This document shows, in pieces, positions 35,745-44,525 of a DNA stretch of 64,000 nucleotides. How positions within the stretch are numbered: the first letter of the stretch is position 1; each line of letters opens with the position of its first letter. This DNA is from Alphaproteobacteria bacterium (GTDB lineage: Bacteria > Pseudomonadota > Alphaproteobacteria > Caulobacterales > Aquidulcibacteraceae). The notes under the pieces are model-generated. The model had not been told where the DNA came from. It was given only the letters and a program-made list of their open reading frames with translations, and did no database searches. The DNA is taken from assembly GCA_016124255.1 (NCBI GenBank), contig WGOB01000063.1:1-64000 (forward strand), read 5' to 3'. Position numbers and translations under genes: made by a program.

Positions 35745-37154
35745 TCAATCCGGGCCGGCGAGCGCCGTGATCAGCACGCGCCAGTGGGTGAGGCCGTTAT
35801 AGAAGCTCTCCACCGGAACGCGTTCGTTGAGGCCGTGGGCGAATTCGTCGCTTTCCTTGATGAAGATCTCGCCGACGCCGTAGGTCGGGATGCCGGCGGC
35901 GCGGAAGAAAAGCCCGTCGGTGGCGCCGGCGGACATCGCGGGAAATATCCGTACACCAGGATAATTGGCGTGCACCGCCGCGCGGACGGCGGCCATCACG
36001 TCGTCTCGGAGCGGGGAGGCGTCGCTCCAATAGGCAGGCCCAAGCTGCGCCACCTCGACGCCCTCGCCGACGACGCTGCGCAGAGTCGCTTCGACCGCAT
36101 CGGGACGCACGCCGGGGAAGATCCGGCAATTGACGGTGGCGATTGCAGATTGCGGCAGCGCGTTTTCGGCGTGGCCGCCCTCGATCATCGTCGCAACGCA
36201 AGTCGTGCGCATCTGCGGCGCGTTCTGTGGGTAGCTCGCCAGAAACGCGACCGCGTCTTCATCGCCCGGGTCAGCCGCGAAGCGACGCAGCGCCAGCGCC
36301 ATCGGGTCGTTGCGGCCTTCTGCGAACGCCGCGAAGGCGGCGCGTGTGGTGTCGTTCCATTGCACCGGGAATTCGTGCCGGCGCACACGATCCAAAGCTG
36401 CGGCGAGCTGTTAGATCGCATTATCAGGGCGCGGCGCGGAGGAATGGCCGCCGGGGTTGCGCACGGTAAGGCGGAAGCTGGCGTAGGTCTTCTCCGCGGT
36501 CTGGATGGCGTAGGCCGTCGCTGCGCCGGCGGATTCGTTCAATGACCCGCCGCCGCCGTCGGAGTTGAGCGCGAATTCCGCGTCCACCCAGTCGCGGTGA
36601 TCGCGCAGGATCTGCTGGGCCGTGTTCTGCGCGACCTCTTCATCGCCCGTCAGCACCAGCACGATGTCGCGCGACGGGGTGAAGCCTTCGCGCTTCAGGC
36701 GCAACAGCGTGGACACCATCGTCACGATGCCGGACTTGTTGTCGGCCGTGCCGCGGCCGAAGAAATAGCCGTTCTCCTCGATCAGCGTGAACGGATCGCG
36801 TTCCCAATCCGCGCGGCGGGCTTCGACGACATCCATGTGCGCAAGCAGCAGGAATGGACGGCCGCCTGCGCCGTCGCCGCGATAGCGGACAAGCAGCGAT
36901 GCGGTCGACTCGAACGGCACGACGAGCGTGTCGGCTTCGGGGAGTCCTGCCTGGAGGAACAGATCGCGGATATAGGCGGCGTAGCTTGGGGTCTGGGCGC
37001 CGCTGACGCTGGTGTCGAACGCGATGGATCGTGCGAAGATCTCGCGCGCCTCGGCGCGCTGGCGCGCATCTGCATCGGGATCGGCCGCGGCCGGCCAGGC
37101 CGCGACGATGACCGCGCCGATTGCGGCGATCGCCGTTCGCTTCAGTCTCCGCAT
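35745..37154 (-). pseudogene. M20 family metallopeptidase, interrupted by an in-frame TAA
   Basis: Secreted M20 zinc peptidase in two halves of one reading frame. The first half (37154-36411, 247 aa) has a signal peptide, LLAHMDVVEARRADWERDPF, GRGTADNKSGIV, TGDEE and SAPRPDNAI, then a TAA at 36411-36413. The frame continues QLAAALDRVRRHEFPVQW with no shift through the dimerisation and second catalytic parts to ESDEFAHGLNERV at 35745. Homologues typically read DNAI-Y-QLA, so TAC/TAT to TAA is the likely change. All metal-ligand motifs are otherwise present. Either a recent pseudogene, a readthrough gene or a base error. Confidence 0.85.
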
Positions 37155-37190
37155 TGGCTGGTCCTCTTCATTGCGTCGCTGCAGGAAGCC

Positions 37191-38240
37191 TCAGCGCACG
37201 GCCACGGCTTTGACAAGCGCAAACACCTCGCGCCCTGGCGCAAGGTTCAGGTCGCGGACGGCGTCGCGGGTCACCAGCGCCATCAGCGCGCCGGCGTCCG
37301 TTTCAAGCGCGATCAGCACCTGCGCATCCGAGCGCTCGCGGATCGCGACGATGCGCGCCGGGGTTATATTCCGTACACTGATGGATTGTGGCGGGACGAG
37401 CGCCAGCGAAACGTCGCGCGCGAAAACCTGGAGGCGCACGGCTGCGCCGCGCGGCAGGGGCGCGCGCGGGATCGCCAATGTTCCCCGGCCGAGCGCTACG
37501 GTGGTGATCGCGTCGCCATGGGCGGCGATGGTTCCGTCCAAAATCGCGCGCGCGTCTTCGCGCTGGGCGATGGCGAAATCGGGATCGCGGAGCAGCGCAT
37601 CGGCCGGCGCCGCGCGCACCGTGCGCCCCGCCTCGATCAACACGATGTGATCGGCGAGCGCGGAGACTTCATCGAGATCGTGGCTGACATGGACGATGGC
37701 CGGCACGAAGCGGCGCACCGTACGGATCAGCGCGATGATCTCGATTTTGCGCGCGGCGTCGACGCCGGCGAGCGGTTCGTCCATCAGCAGCAGACGCGGC
37801 TGCATCAGCAATGCGCGGCCGAGCGCAACACGCTGGCGCTCGCCGCCGGAGAGCGCGCGGGGGCTGCGGTCCAGCAGCGGCGCAATGGCGAGCGTGTCGA
37901 CGATATCGTCGAGGCGGACGGCATGGTTTGCGGCGCGGCGATAGCCGTAGAGCAGGTTGCCGCGCACGCTGAGGTGCGGGAAGAGCCGTGCGTCCTGAAA
38001 AACATAGCCGAACCGGCGCGTCTCCGGCGGCAGGGCGATCCCCGCGGCGGAGTCGAACACCGGCGCGCCGTCGATGGCGATGCGTCCCTCATCGGGCGTT
38101 TCCAGGCCCGCGACAGCGCGCAGGAGCGTCGTCTTGCCGGCGCCGGATGGTCCGAACACGGAGATAAATCCTGGCGGCAGCGTGAAGGCGGCGTCGAGTG
38201 CGAAGCCGCCGGCGCGGACGCGGATATCGATCTCGATCAT
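37191..38240 (-). CDS. modC: Molybdate ABC transporter ATPase ModC
   Basis: ATPase for molybdate import. The 349-residue protein has Walker A FGPSGAGKTTLLRAVAG, signature ALSGGERQRVALGRAL, Walker B LLLMDEPLAGVD, and a C-terminal TOBE/MOP domain (SVRNITPARIVAIRERSDAQ) that binds molybdate. The start at 38240 overlaps modB by four bases. No molybdenum-cofactor riboswitch was noticed upstream of the operon. Confidence 0.95.
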   Translation of the reverse strand: MIEIDIRVRAGGFALDAAFTLPPGFISVFGPSGAGKTTLLRAVAGLETPDEGRIAIDGAPVFDSAAGIALPPETRRFGYVFQDARLFPHLSVRGNLLYGYRRAANHAVRLDDIVDTLAIAPLLDRSPRALSGGERQRVALGRALLMQPRLLLMDEPLAGVDAARKIEIIALIRTVRRFVPAIVHVSHDLDEVSALADHIVLIEAGRTVRAAPADALLRDPDFAIAQREDARAILDGTIAAHGDAITTVALGRGTLAIPRAPLPRGAAVRLQVFARDVSLALVPPQSISVRNITPARIVAIRERSDAQVLIALETDAGALMALVTRDAVRDLNLAPGREVFALVKAVAVR

Positions 38241-38914
38241 GTGCGCCGCCGGGCGTAGCGCACCAGCGCCTCGGAGAGCACGAGGCCAAACAGCGCCAGC
38301 GTGATCGAAAGCGCCGCCAGGCGCGCGGCGGCGGCTTCGCCGTCCGGCTGCTGCAGGGCGCTGTAGATCGCGAGCGGCAAGGTCTGCGTCTCGCCGGGGA
38401 TGTTCGAAACGAACGTGATGACGGCGCCGAATTCGCCAAGGCCCGCGGCGAAGCCCAGGATTGCGGCGGCGAGGACGCCAGGCCATGCGAGCGGCAAGTG
38501 CAGCGAGATCATGCGATCCCAGAAGCCCGCGCCCAAGGTGCGGGCGGCTTCGTTCAGGCCTTCATCCTGCGCTTCGAGCGAGAGCCGCACGGCGCGGATC
38601 ATCAGCGGCGCGGTCATTACGGCGGTCGCGAGGGATGCGCCGGCGGAGGCGAAGACGAAGCGTACGCCGAAGACGTCGTTCAGCCAGCGGCCGAGCGGCG
38701 CGTTGAGGCCGAAGACGATCAGCAGCGCATAGCCGACCACCACGGGGGGCACGATCAGCGGCGTGTGCACGATCGCGTCGAGCGCAGTCCGGCCGGGAAA
38801 GCGCCCGCGGGCGAGCACATAGGCGATCGCTGTCGCGATCGGCAAGGTGAAGAGCAGGCTGCGTCCGGAAACCACGAGGCTGGCAGCGACGGCCTGGAGT
38901 TCGAGCGGCGTCAC
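38237..38914 (-). CDS. modB: Molybdate ABC transporter permease ModB
   Basis: Inner-membrane channel of the molybdate importer. The 225-residue protein has five or so helices and the EAA loop EAARTLGAGFWDRMISLHLP that docks ModC. PLGRWLNDVFGVRFVFASAG is also typical of ModB. It overlaps modA and modC by four bases each, so modABC is one coupled unit. Confidence 0.95.
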   Translation of the reverse strand: MTPLELQAVAASLVVSGRSLLFTLPIATAIAYVLARGRFPGRTALDAIVHTPLIVPPVVVGYALLIVFGLNAPLGRWLNDVFGVRFVFASAGASLATAVMTAPLMIRAVRLSLEAQDEGLNEAARTLGAGFWDRMISLHLPLAWPGVLAAAILGFAAGLGEFGAVITFVSNIPGETQTLPLAIYSALQQPDGEAAAARLAALSITLALFGLVLSEALVRYARRRT

Positions 38915-39669
38915 AGCACGGCGAATCCGGCGGCTTCGAACACGCCGCGCGCCGGCTCCGCGCTCAAGCTGGCGAGCGCTGCGGCGGCGCCGTCATGCGT
39001 TGAACGCGTCAGCACGGCGCCGGGATAGACGATGCGCGGATGCGCGGTTCCCGGGAAGCGCGCGACGATCCGGACGCGCGGCTCGATGCGGGCGTCGGTT
39101 TCGTAGACGATTCCAAGCGGCGCTTCGCCCCGCGCGACGAAGGCGAGCGCGGCGCGGACATTCTCTGCGCGCGCGAAGCGCTGCCCGGCGACATCGATGA
39201 GCGCGAGGCTCTCAAGCGCCGCGCGCCCATAACGGCCGGCCGGCACGGATTCGGGATCGGCGATGGCGAGGCGCCCTTCGCCCAGAGCCGCGGCGAATGC
39301 GGCGGGGGTCAGCGCCAGGTCGGGCGTGGCGGGCGCGCCGGCGGGCGCGATCAGAACGAGGCGATTGGAGAGGAGATCAATCCGCGTCTCGGGGCGGATG
39401 AGGCTGCGTTCAGCGAGATAGTCCATCCATTCCACATCAGCGGAAAGGAATATGTCGCCGGGCGCGCCGCGCTCGATCTGGCGGGCGAGCGCGGACGTCG
39501 CGGCGAACGCGAACGAAAGGCGGGGCCCTTCGGGCTGTTGCACGGCGATCGCTTCAAGCGCGTCCTGAAGCGAGATCGCGGCAAGGACGAGGATGTCGGC
39601 CGCGCGGGGCCGCGCGCACGCCGCGACGGCGCTGGCGAGGGCGCTGGCGAGAAAGGAACGGCGGCGCAT
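38911..39669 (-). CDS. modA: Molybdate-binding protein ModA
   Basis: Periplasmic solute receptor of 252 residues. It has a short signal (MRRRSFLASALASAVAACAR, possibly a lipoprotein via AVAAC), AAISLQDALEAIA, GAPGDIFLSADVEWMDYLAE and VPAGRYGRAALESL, which supply the serine and backbone contacts for the oxyanion. The start was placed at the ATG before MRRRSFLAS; the frame is open further up. First gene of modABC. Confidence 0.94.
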   Translation of the reverse strand: MRRRSFLASALASAVAACARPRAADILVLAAISLQDALEAIAVQQPEGPRLSFAFAATSALARQIERGAPGDIFLSADVEWMDYLAERSLIRPETRIDLLSNRLVLIAPAGAPATPDLALTPAAFAAALGEGRLAIADPESVPAGRYGRAALESLALIDVAGQRFARAENVRAALAFVARGEAPLGIVYETDARIEPRVRIVARFPGTAHPRIVYPGAVLTRSTHDGAAAALASLSAEPARGVFEAAGFAVL

Positions 39670-39785
39670 GGCGCATTGAACCACGCCCCGCCGGGGCGGG
39701 GAAAGCGTCAGCGCAAGCGCGGCGAAGCGCCGCTCGCATCGGTCGGCGGATTGCGTTAGCACTGCGCCGCGCAGGAGCCAGGGGT

Positions 39786-40637
39786 TCAGACGTGGTCGCG
39801 ATCTACATCATTGGCGGGTTCATCGCCCTCATGTTCATCCTCAATTTCACGTCGTTCGGGCGGGTCGACTAGGCCCGGCGGCGCGTGGCGGGTGAGCAGG
39901 GCGAGGAGATCGCCCAGCCGTTCGGTGAGCGCGCTCTTCTCCACAAACGCGTCGGCGCCGAGCGCCTGAAGCACTGCGGGCGACGGCGGGGCCGCGGCGA
40001 CCGCGATCAGCGGCACATTCGCGCGCCTGCGGGCGAGGCTGACGAATGCGGCCGCATCGGCGCGGTCGATATCCACCAGCGCCACGGCGACATTCTGTGG
40101 CGCGGGATCTGCGCCGAAGACCGCAAGCGGGCCAAAGCGGATTCTGTCGAGCGGCGCGGAGAGCGCGCGTCGGATCGCGGCGCGCTCGGGCGCGGACACG
40201 GCCGCGAACAGCGCGCCCGGCGCATGCGGCGGCGGCGGCGCGCCGAGTTCGCGCACCGCCACGGCAAGCGCGCAGTCTCCATCCCAGCGCACGCGGCGGA
40301 TGTGAATCTCGGCATGAAACAGCGCGCCGGAGCGGCGGCGCATGAGGCGGCGGCCGAACCGTCCGTGTGCGGAGCGCTGCGCCGCGTCCGGGCGGATCAG
40401 CGCGAGGCAATCGGCCCGGGCGTCGGCGTCGAACAGATGGTCGAGGCTGGGCGCGGCGAGGGCGTCTTCGGGGGCGTCGTAGCCGAAGAGATCGGCGAAG
40501 GCGGCGTTCACCCAGAGCGGGACGAAGGCGCGATGAACCAATTGGCCTTGCAGCGTGCAGGCCGCGATCGCTTCAAAACGATCCCGCCACAGGGGCGGCG
40601 CGGGCGGTCGTGGGCTTGCGGACGCGAACTCCGGCAC
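39786..40637 (-). CDS. PAS-domain protein with receiver-like C-terminus
   Basis: A 283-residue cytoplasmic protein. The N-terminal half (about 15-135) looks like a PAS sensor (HRAFVPLWVNAAFADLFGYD, GRRLMRRRSGALFHAEIHIR). The second half (about 175-255) resembles a degenerate response-regulator receiver (VAVALVDIDRADAAAFVSLA and LQALGADAFVEKSALTE). No kinase, GGDEF or DNA-binding domain is visible. It starts with GTG at 40637 behind AGAGAAG. Its last 28 codons lie antisense to a 26-codon plus-strand ORF. Confidence 0.7.
   Translation of the reverse strand: MPEFASASPRPPAPPLWRDRFEAIAACTLQGQLVHRAFVPLWVNAAFADLFGYDAPEDALAAPSLDHLFDADARADCLALIRPDAAQRSAHGRFGRRLMRRRSGALFHAEIHIRRVRWDGDCALAVAVRELGAPPPPHAPGALFAAVSAPERAAIRRALSAPLDRIRFGPLAVFGADPAPQNVAVALVDIDRADAAAFVSLARRRANVPLIAVAAAPPSPAVLQALGADAFVEKSALTERLGDLLALLTRHAPPGLVDPPERREIEDEHEGDEPANDVDRDHV
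39792..39872 (+). CDS. Candidate 26-residue single-pass membrane protein
   Basis: GTG-initiated ORF encoding VAIYIIGGFIALMFILNF after the start, then TSFGRVD and a TAG. It is a well-formed single transmembrane helix with a short polar end, preceded by AGGAG about 14 bases upstream. It lies divergent from modA and antisense to the 3' end of the PAS gene. The composition is unlike a random antisense frame. No similarity search was possible. Confidence 0.45.
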   Translation: MVAIYIIGGFIALMFILNFTSFGRVD

Positions 40638-40738
40638 AGGCTTCTCTTTTGGCGGCTACAACCAGGGCCGCACTAGAGCAACTGACGGTTGCGCTTCCGT
40701 AAAAGAATTACAGATTTGCAATGTTGGTTGCCGGGTCG

Positions 40739-41350
40739 TTAGCCAGTTTTGTTCGCGGCGGGCGGGACGAGCGCGGCGCGGACATAGCCGGCGGCGCTGA
40801 TGAGCGCGAGCGCGACCGCAGCCCAGAGCGCGGCCACGGCCGCCCAGGAGACCACCGCGCGGGCGCCGGGCTCGGCGAAGGACAAAGCCGGGAGAAAGAG
40901 GAACCCGGCGACCGCGATCATCTCGGCGCCGGCCTTGAGCTTGCCCACAGACGAGACCGGGAGCGTCCGTCCGGACCCGGACAATCCCTCCCGCAGCCCT
41001 GCGACCGCGACGTCGCGCACCACCAGCAGCACCGCCGCCAGGACCAGGTCCCAGCGCAACAAGGCGTAGGCCAGCGCGATGAGAGTTCCCGCCACGAGGG
41101 CCTTATCGGCGGCATGGTCAAGGGCGGCGCCGAGCGGGGTCACGGCGTCAAAGCGGCGGGCGATCCAGCCGTCGAGAAAGTCGGTGGCGGCGGCGGCGAC
41201 GAACAGGACACCCGCGATCGCGTAAATCAAGGCTGCGCGCCCCGCGCCGTCGGTGAAGACGATCGCGTGCGCCCAGAGAACAAGTCCCGCCACGATGGGC
41301 GCCGCAATGATGCGGAACAGCGTGAGATAGAGCGGCAGGCGTTGAAGCAT
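40739..41350 (-). CDS. pgsA: CDP-diacylglycerol--glycerol-3-phosphate phosphatidyltransferase
   Basis: Makes phosphatidylglycerophosphate, the first step to phosphatidylglycerol and cardiolipin. The 203-residue membrane protein has the CDP-alcohol phosphotransferase signature D-x2-DG-x2-AR-x8-G-x3-D-x3-D in TDFLDGWIARRF followed by DAVTPLGAALDHAADK. About five helices. It lies 16 bp after uvrC, and a uvrC-pgsA pairing is widespread in proteobacteria. Confidence 0.95.
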   Translation of the reverse strand: MLQRLPLYLTLFRIIAAPIVAGLVLWAHAIVFTDGAGRAALIYAIAGVLFVAAAATDFLDGWIARRFDAVTPLGAALDHAADKALVAGTLIALAYALLRWDLVLAAVLLVVRDVAVAGLREGLSGSGRTLPVSSVGKLKAGAEMIAVAGFLFLPALSFAEPGARAVVSWAAVAALWAAVALALISAAGYVRAALVPPAANKTG

Positions 41351-41366
41351 CGTATCCCGTAGCCGG

Positions 41367-43388
41367 TCAGCCGCCGTCGCGGAAGAAGCCGTAGATGCGG
41401 CGGGCGAGAGAATCGTTGACGCCCTCGACTTCGAGCAGCTCGGCGAGATTGGCGCGGGCGACGCCGCGCGCGGAGCCGAAGCGGGCGAGCAGCGCGCGCT
41501 TGCGGGCGGGGCCGACGCCGCCGATGTCGTCGAGCGGATTCTTCGTCATGTCGGCCTTGCGCTTCTGGCGGTGGGCGCCGATGGCGTAGCGGTGCGCCTC
41601 GTCCCGCAGGCGCTGAAGGTAATACAGAACAGGGCTGCGCTCTTCGAGCCGGAACGGCGCGCGGCCGCGAATGAAGAAGCGCTCGCGGCCGGCGTCGCGC
41701 TCAACGCCCTTGGCGACGCCAACGAGAAGGATGCGGCCCGCAAGGCCCGCCTCGCGCAGCGCATCGTGGGCGGCCGCGAGCTGGCCCTCGCCGCCGTCGA
41801 TCAGGACGAGATCGGGCCAACGGCCGAACTTCTGATCGGGCTCTTCGTCCTTGGCTTTGGAGAAATCGACGCCGCCATCAGCGACGCGGCCGGCGCGATC
41901 GTCCTGATACGGATCATCTTCTCCTCCCCCTTGTGGGGAGGGGGTAGGCGGCGCCAGGCGCGCGAAGCGGCGGCGCAGCACTTCGCGCATCATCGCGTAA
42001 TCATCCCCCGGAGTGAGGTCGGCGCTCTTGATGTTGAACTTGCGGTACTGGTTTTTCTCGAAGCCGTCGGGACCGGCGACGATCATGGCGCCGACGGCGT
42101 TGGTTCCCTGGATGTGGGAGTTGTCATAGACCTCGATGCGTTCCGGCGGCGCCGGAAGATCGAAGGTTTCGGCCACGCCGGCCATCAGGCGGGCGACGCT
42201 CTGGGTGTCGGCGAGGCGGCGGGCCAGCGCTTCGCGGGCGTTCATCGCCGCCTGTTCGACGATGTCTTTCTTCTCACCGCGTTCAGGCGTGCGGATCTCG
42301 ATCCTGCGCTCCGCTCTGGTCGTCAGCGCGGCCTCAAGCAGGTCGCGCTCCTTGATCGGATGGCTTGCGAGCACGAGACGAGGCGGCTCCTGGCCGTCAT
42401 AGAATTGGCCGATGAAGCTTTCGAGGATCTCAGCCGGCTCCAGTTCCTTTTCGTGGCGGGGGAAATAGGCGCGGTTGCCCCAGTTCTGGCCGGCGCGGAA
42501 AAAGAACACCTGGATGCAGGAATAGCCGCCTTCCATCGCGAGGGCGAAGACGTCGGCCTCGTCGAAGGTTGCGGGATTGACGCCCTGCTGCGCGCGCACG
42601 GCGGCGAGCGCGCGGATGCGGTTGCGCAGGCGTGCGGCGTTCTCAAACTCGAGCGCATCGGCGGCCGCATGCATGTCGCGTGCGAGGCGTTCCTGCAGCT
42701 CGACGGATTTGCCGGTGAGGAAGTCGAGCGCGTCGTCAGTCAGCCCGCGGTATTCGGTTTCGTTCACCAGGCCGACGCAGGGCGCGCTGCAGCGCTTGAT
42801 CTGGTGAAGCATGCAGGGACGCGTGCGCGCCGAGAACACGCTGTCGGAACAGGAGCGGAGCAGGAACGCCTTCTGCAGCGTGTTCAGCGTGCGATTGACT
42901 GCGCCGGCGGAGGCGAAGGGGCCGAAATAGCGGCCTTTAGCGCGCTTGGCGCCGCGGTGCTTCTCCAGCGCGGGCGCCTGGTGATCCATCCGTATCAGGA
43001 TGAACGGGAAGCTCTTGTCGTCGCGCATGATCACGTTGAATCGCGGCTTCAGCCGCTTGATCATGTTGACTTCGAGGAGCAGCGCCTCGGTCTCGGTGGC
43101 GGTGACGATCACTTCGACGGCGGCGGTCTGGGTGATCATGCGGTAGATCTGGTTGGCGTGGGCGCGGCCCTGCGCATATTGCGAAACGCGCGCCCTCAGA
43201 TTGCGGGCCTTGCCGACGTAAAGCACTGCGCCGTCGGCGGCGAGCATGCGATAGACGCCCGGTTTTTGCGGCAGGAGGCGGCAGGCGTCCCTGATCGCAT
43301 CGACGCCGCGGAGCGGGCGCGCGGCCGCTTCGGCGTCGGCGGGGAGCGCGGCGAGATCGGGCGTGGCGGGCTTATCGGCCTTGGTCAT
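41367..43388 (-). CDS. uvrC: Excinuclease ABC subunit C
   Basis: Makes both incisions in nucleotide excision repair. The 673-residue protein has a GIY-YIG domain (GVYRMLAADGAVLYVGKARN), the Cys-rich patch CMLHQIKRCSAPC, a UVR motif, the RNase H-like C-terminal nuclease (RIEVYDNSHIQGTNAVGAMI; VLIDGGEGQL) and tandem HhH motifs at the end (IGGVGPARKRALLARFGSAR). A variable insert between the nuclease segments contains a PTPSPQGGGEDDPYQD stretch encoded by a palindrome. ATG at 43388 chosen; GTG at 43400 is an alternative. Confidence 0.96.
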   Translation of the reverse strand: MTKADKPATPDLAALPADAEAAARPLRGVDAIRDACRLLPQKPGVYRMLAADGAVLYVGKARNLRARVSQYAQGRAHANQIYRMITQTAAVEVIVTATETEALLLEVNMIKRLKPRFNVIMRDDKSFPFILIRMDHQAPALEKHRGAKRAKGRYFGPFASAGAVNRTLNTLQKAFLLRSCSDSVFSARTRPCMLHQIKRCSAPCVGLVNETEYRGLTDDALDFLTGKSVELQERLARDMHAAADALEFENAARLRNRIRALAAVRAQQGVNPATFDEADVFALAMEGGYSCIQVFFFRAGQNWGNRAYFPRHEKELEPAEILESFIGQFYDGQEPPRLVLASHPIKERDLLEAALTTRAERRIEIRTPERGEKKDIVEQAAMNAREALARRLADTQSVARLMAGVAETFDLPAPPERIEVYDNSHIQGTNAVGAMIVAGPDGFEKNQYRKFNIKSADLTPGDDYAMMREVLRRRFARLAPPTPSPQGGGEDDPYQDDRAGRVADGGVDFSKAKDEEPDQKFGRWPDLVLIDGGEGQLAAAHDALREAGLAGRILLVGVAKGVERDAGRERFFIRGRAPFRLEERSPVLYYLQRLRDEAHRYAIGAHRQKRKADMTKNPLDDIGGVGPARKRALLARFGSARGVARANLAELLEVEGVNDSLARRIYGFFRDGG
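41921..41945. repeat. Small palindrome (family C) inside the uvrC frame
   Basis: CTCCCC/GGGGAG hairpin with loop CTTGT, of the kind usually found between genes in this class, here translated in frame as PSPQGGG within uvrC. A related sequence encodes PSPRGGG at the start of uvrB, and an intergenic relative lies at 56060-56085. Confidence 0.5.
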
Positions 43389-43538
43389 GAATGCGGACAC
43401 AAGATAGAGGCGGTTCGCCGCGGACCCAAACCGCGGCGACGGCTCGCTTGATCGGCCTGCGGTCTCAGTCTAGCGAAGACGGGGGTATGAGGAACAGCGC
43501 CAAGCGCCCGGCGGCAGCGCCGGTTGGGGAGATCAGCC

Positions 43539-44447
43539 ATGCGGGGTCGGTTTACAATCGCGGCGCGGTCGGGCGCGCTTCTCAGCGGGCTGGCGCTCGC
43601 GGCGCTGGCGGGGCCGGCCTGGTCGCAGCCGCAGGACGATGACGCGATCGCGACGGTGCGCTCTTATCTCGACGACGGGGCGGCGACGCATACCGATCAG
43701 GGGCACCGGGCGCTCAACCGCGAGATGATCCGCACGATCGACGCCGACGGCTCGATGCTGTGGCCGGTGCAGGTGCGGTCCGGCCGGACCTACGTGTTCT
43801 ACGCCGCGTGCGACAATTTCTGCTCCGACGTCGACATGGAAGTCTATGACGTCGACGGGCGGCGCGCGGAGGTGGACATCCTGCCGGACGATACGCCGTT
43901 CGTGCAGCTGTCGCCGGCGCAATCCGGGCGCGCCTATGTGCGGGTCTGGCTGGCGAGCTGCGACGTCGCGCAGTGCACGGTCGGCGCTCGCGGCATGTAT
44001 GGCGGGCGGTTTGTGGACCGGAGGAGCGCGCCGATGCTCGAAGTGGCGCCCACGGCGACGGATTGGCCGGAGGTGACGCTGGCGCTGCTGAACGAATATG
44101 GCCAGCGGCATCTCGATGCGCGGTTCACCGCGCTTGCAAGCGAGGGCGATGAGATCGCGCCGTTCCGTACCGAGAGCGAAGGGATGACGCGCAGCTTTGC
44201 GCTGGCGAGCGGGCGGACCTATCGGTTCCAGGCGGCGTGCGACCAGGATTGCAACGACGTCGATATCGAGATCCTGAGTGCGGACGGCGCGCAGGTCGCG
44301 CTCAACGAGGATTTCGACAACAACCCGTTCGTCGAGTTCACGCCGGAGGCGGACGGGCCGTTCACTGTGCGCGTCTATCTTCCGCAGGCGACCGCCTGCA
44401 CGATCGAGCCCTGCTATATCGGGCTGCGCGGCTACGAGCAGCGCTGA
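43539..44447 (+). CDS. Secreted protein with two homologous Cys-containing PPC-like domains
   Basis: A 302-residue exported protein (signal peptide ending near AGPAWSQ). The mature part is an internal duplication. Copy 1 (from about residue 81) has GRTYVFYAACDNFCSDVDME, DDTPFVQLSP and a C-x4-C pair before GARGMY. Copy 2 (from about 224) has GRTYRFQAACDQDCNDVDIE, DNNPFVEFTP and a matching C-x4-C before GLRGYEQR. The strand pattern resembles bacterial pre-peptidase C-terminal domains. No enzyme domain is attached. Start set by GGGGAG upstream of the ATG. Confidence 0.8.
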   Translation: MRGRFTIAARSGALLSGLALAALAGPAWSQPQDDDAIATVRSYLDDGAATHTDQGHRALNREMIRTIDADGSMLWPVQVRSGRTYVFYAACDNFCSDVDMEVYDVDGRRAEVDILPDDTPFVQLSPAQSGRAYVRVWLASCDVAQCTVGARGMYGGRFVDRRSAPMLEVAPTATDWPEVTLALLNEYGQRHLDARFTALASEGDEIAPFRTESEGMTRSFALASGRTYRFQAACDQDCNDVDIEILSADGAQVALNEDFDNNPFVEFTPEADGPFTVRVYLPQATACTIEPCYIGLRGYEQR

Positions 44448-44463
44448 GATTCCAAGCAAACGG

Positions 44464-44507
44464 AAAAAAAGGGACGTCGGTCTCGCGACCGGCGCCCCTT
44501 TGATTTT
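44464..44507. terminator. Bidirectional intrinsic terminator
   Basis: Seven A residues, a 12-bp stem with two mismatches (GGGACGTCGGTC / GACCGGCGCCCC, loop TCGC), then TTTGATTTT. It lies between convergent stops at 44447 and 44526, so it can end both the secreted-protein transcript and the cold-shock transcript. Confidence 0.8.
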
Positions 44508-44525
44508 GTCCGCTGACGCGCGCCG

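Noticed and set aside
41571-43451. A 626-codon frame antisense to uvrC, and a 544-codon one antisense to uvrB (51107-52741)
   Set aside because: Both are shadows of conserved repair genes, with no initiation signals and compositions typical of reversed GC-rich codons.
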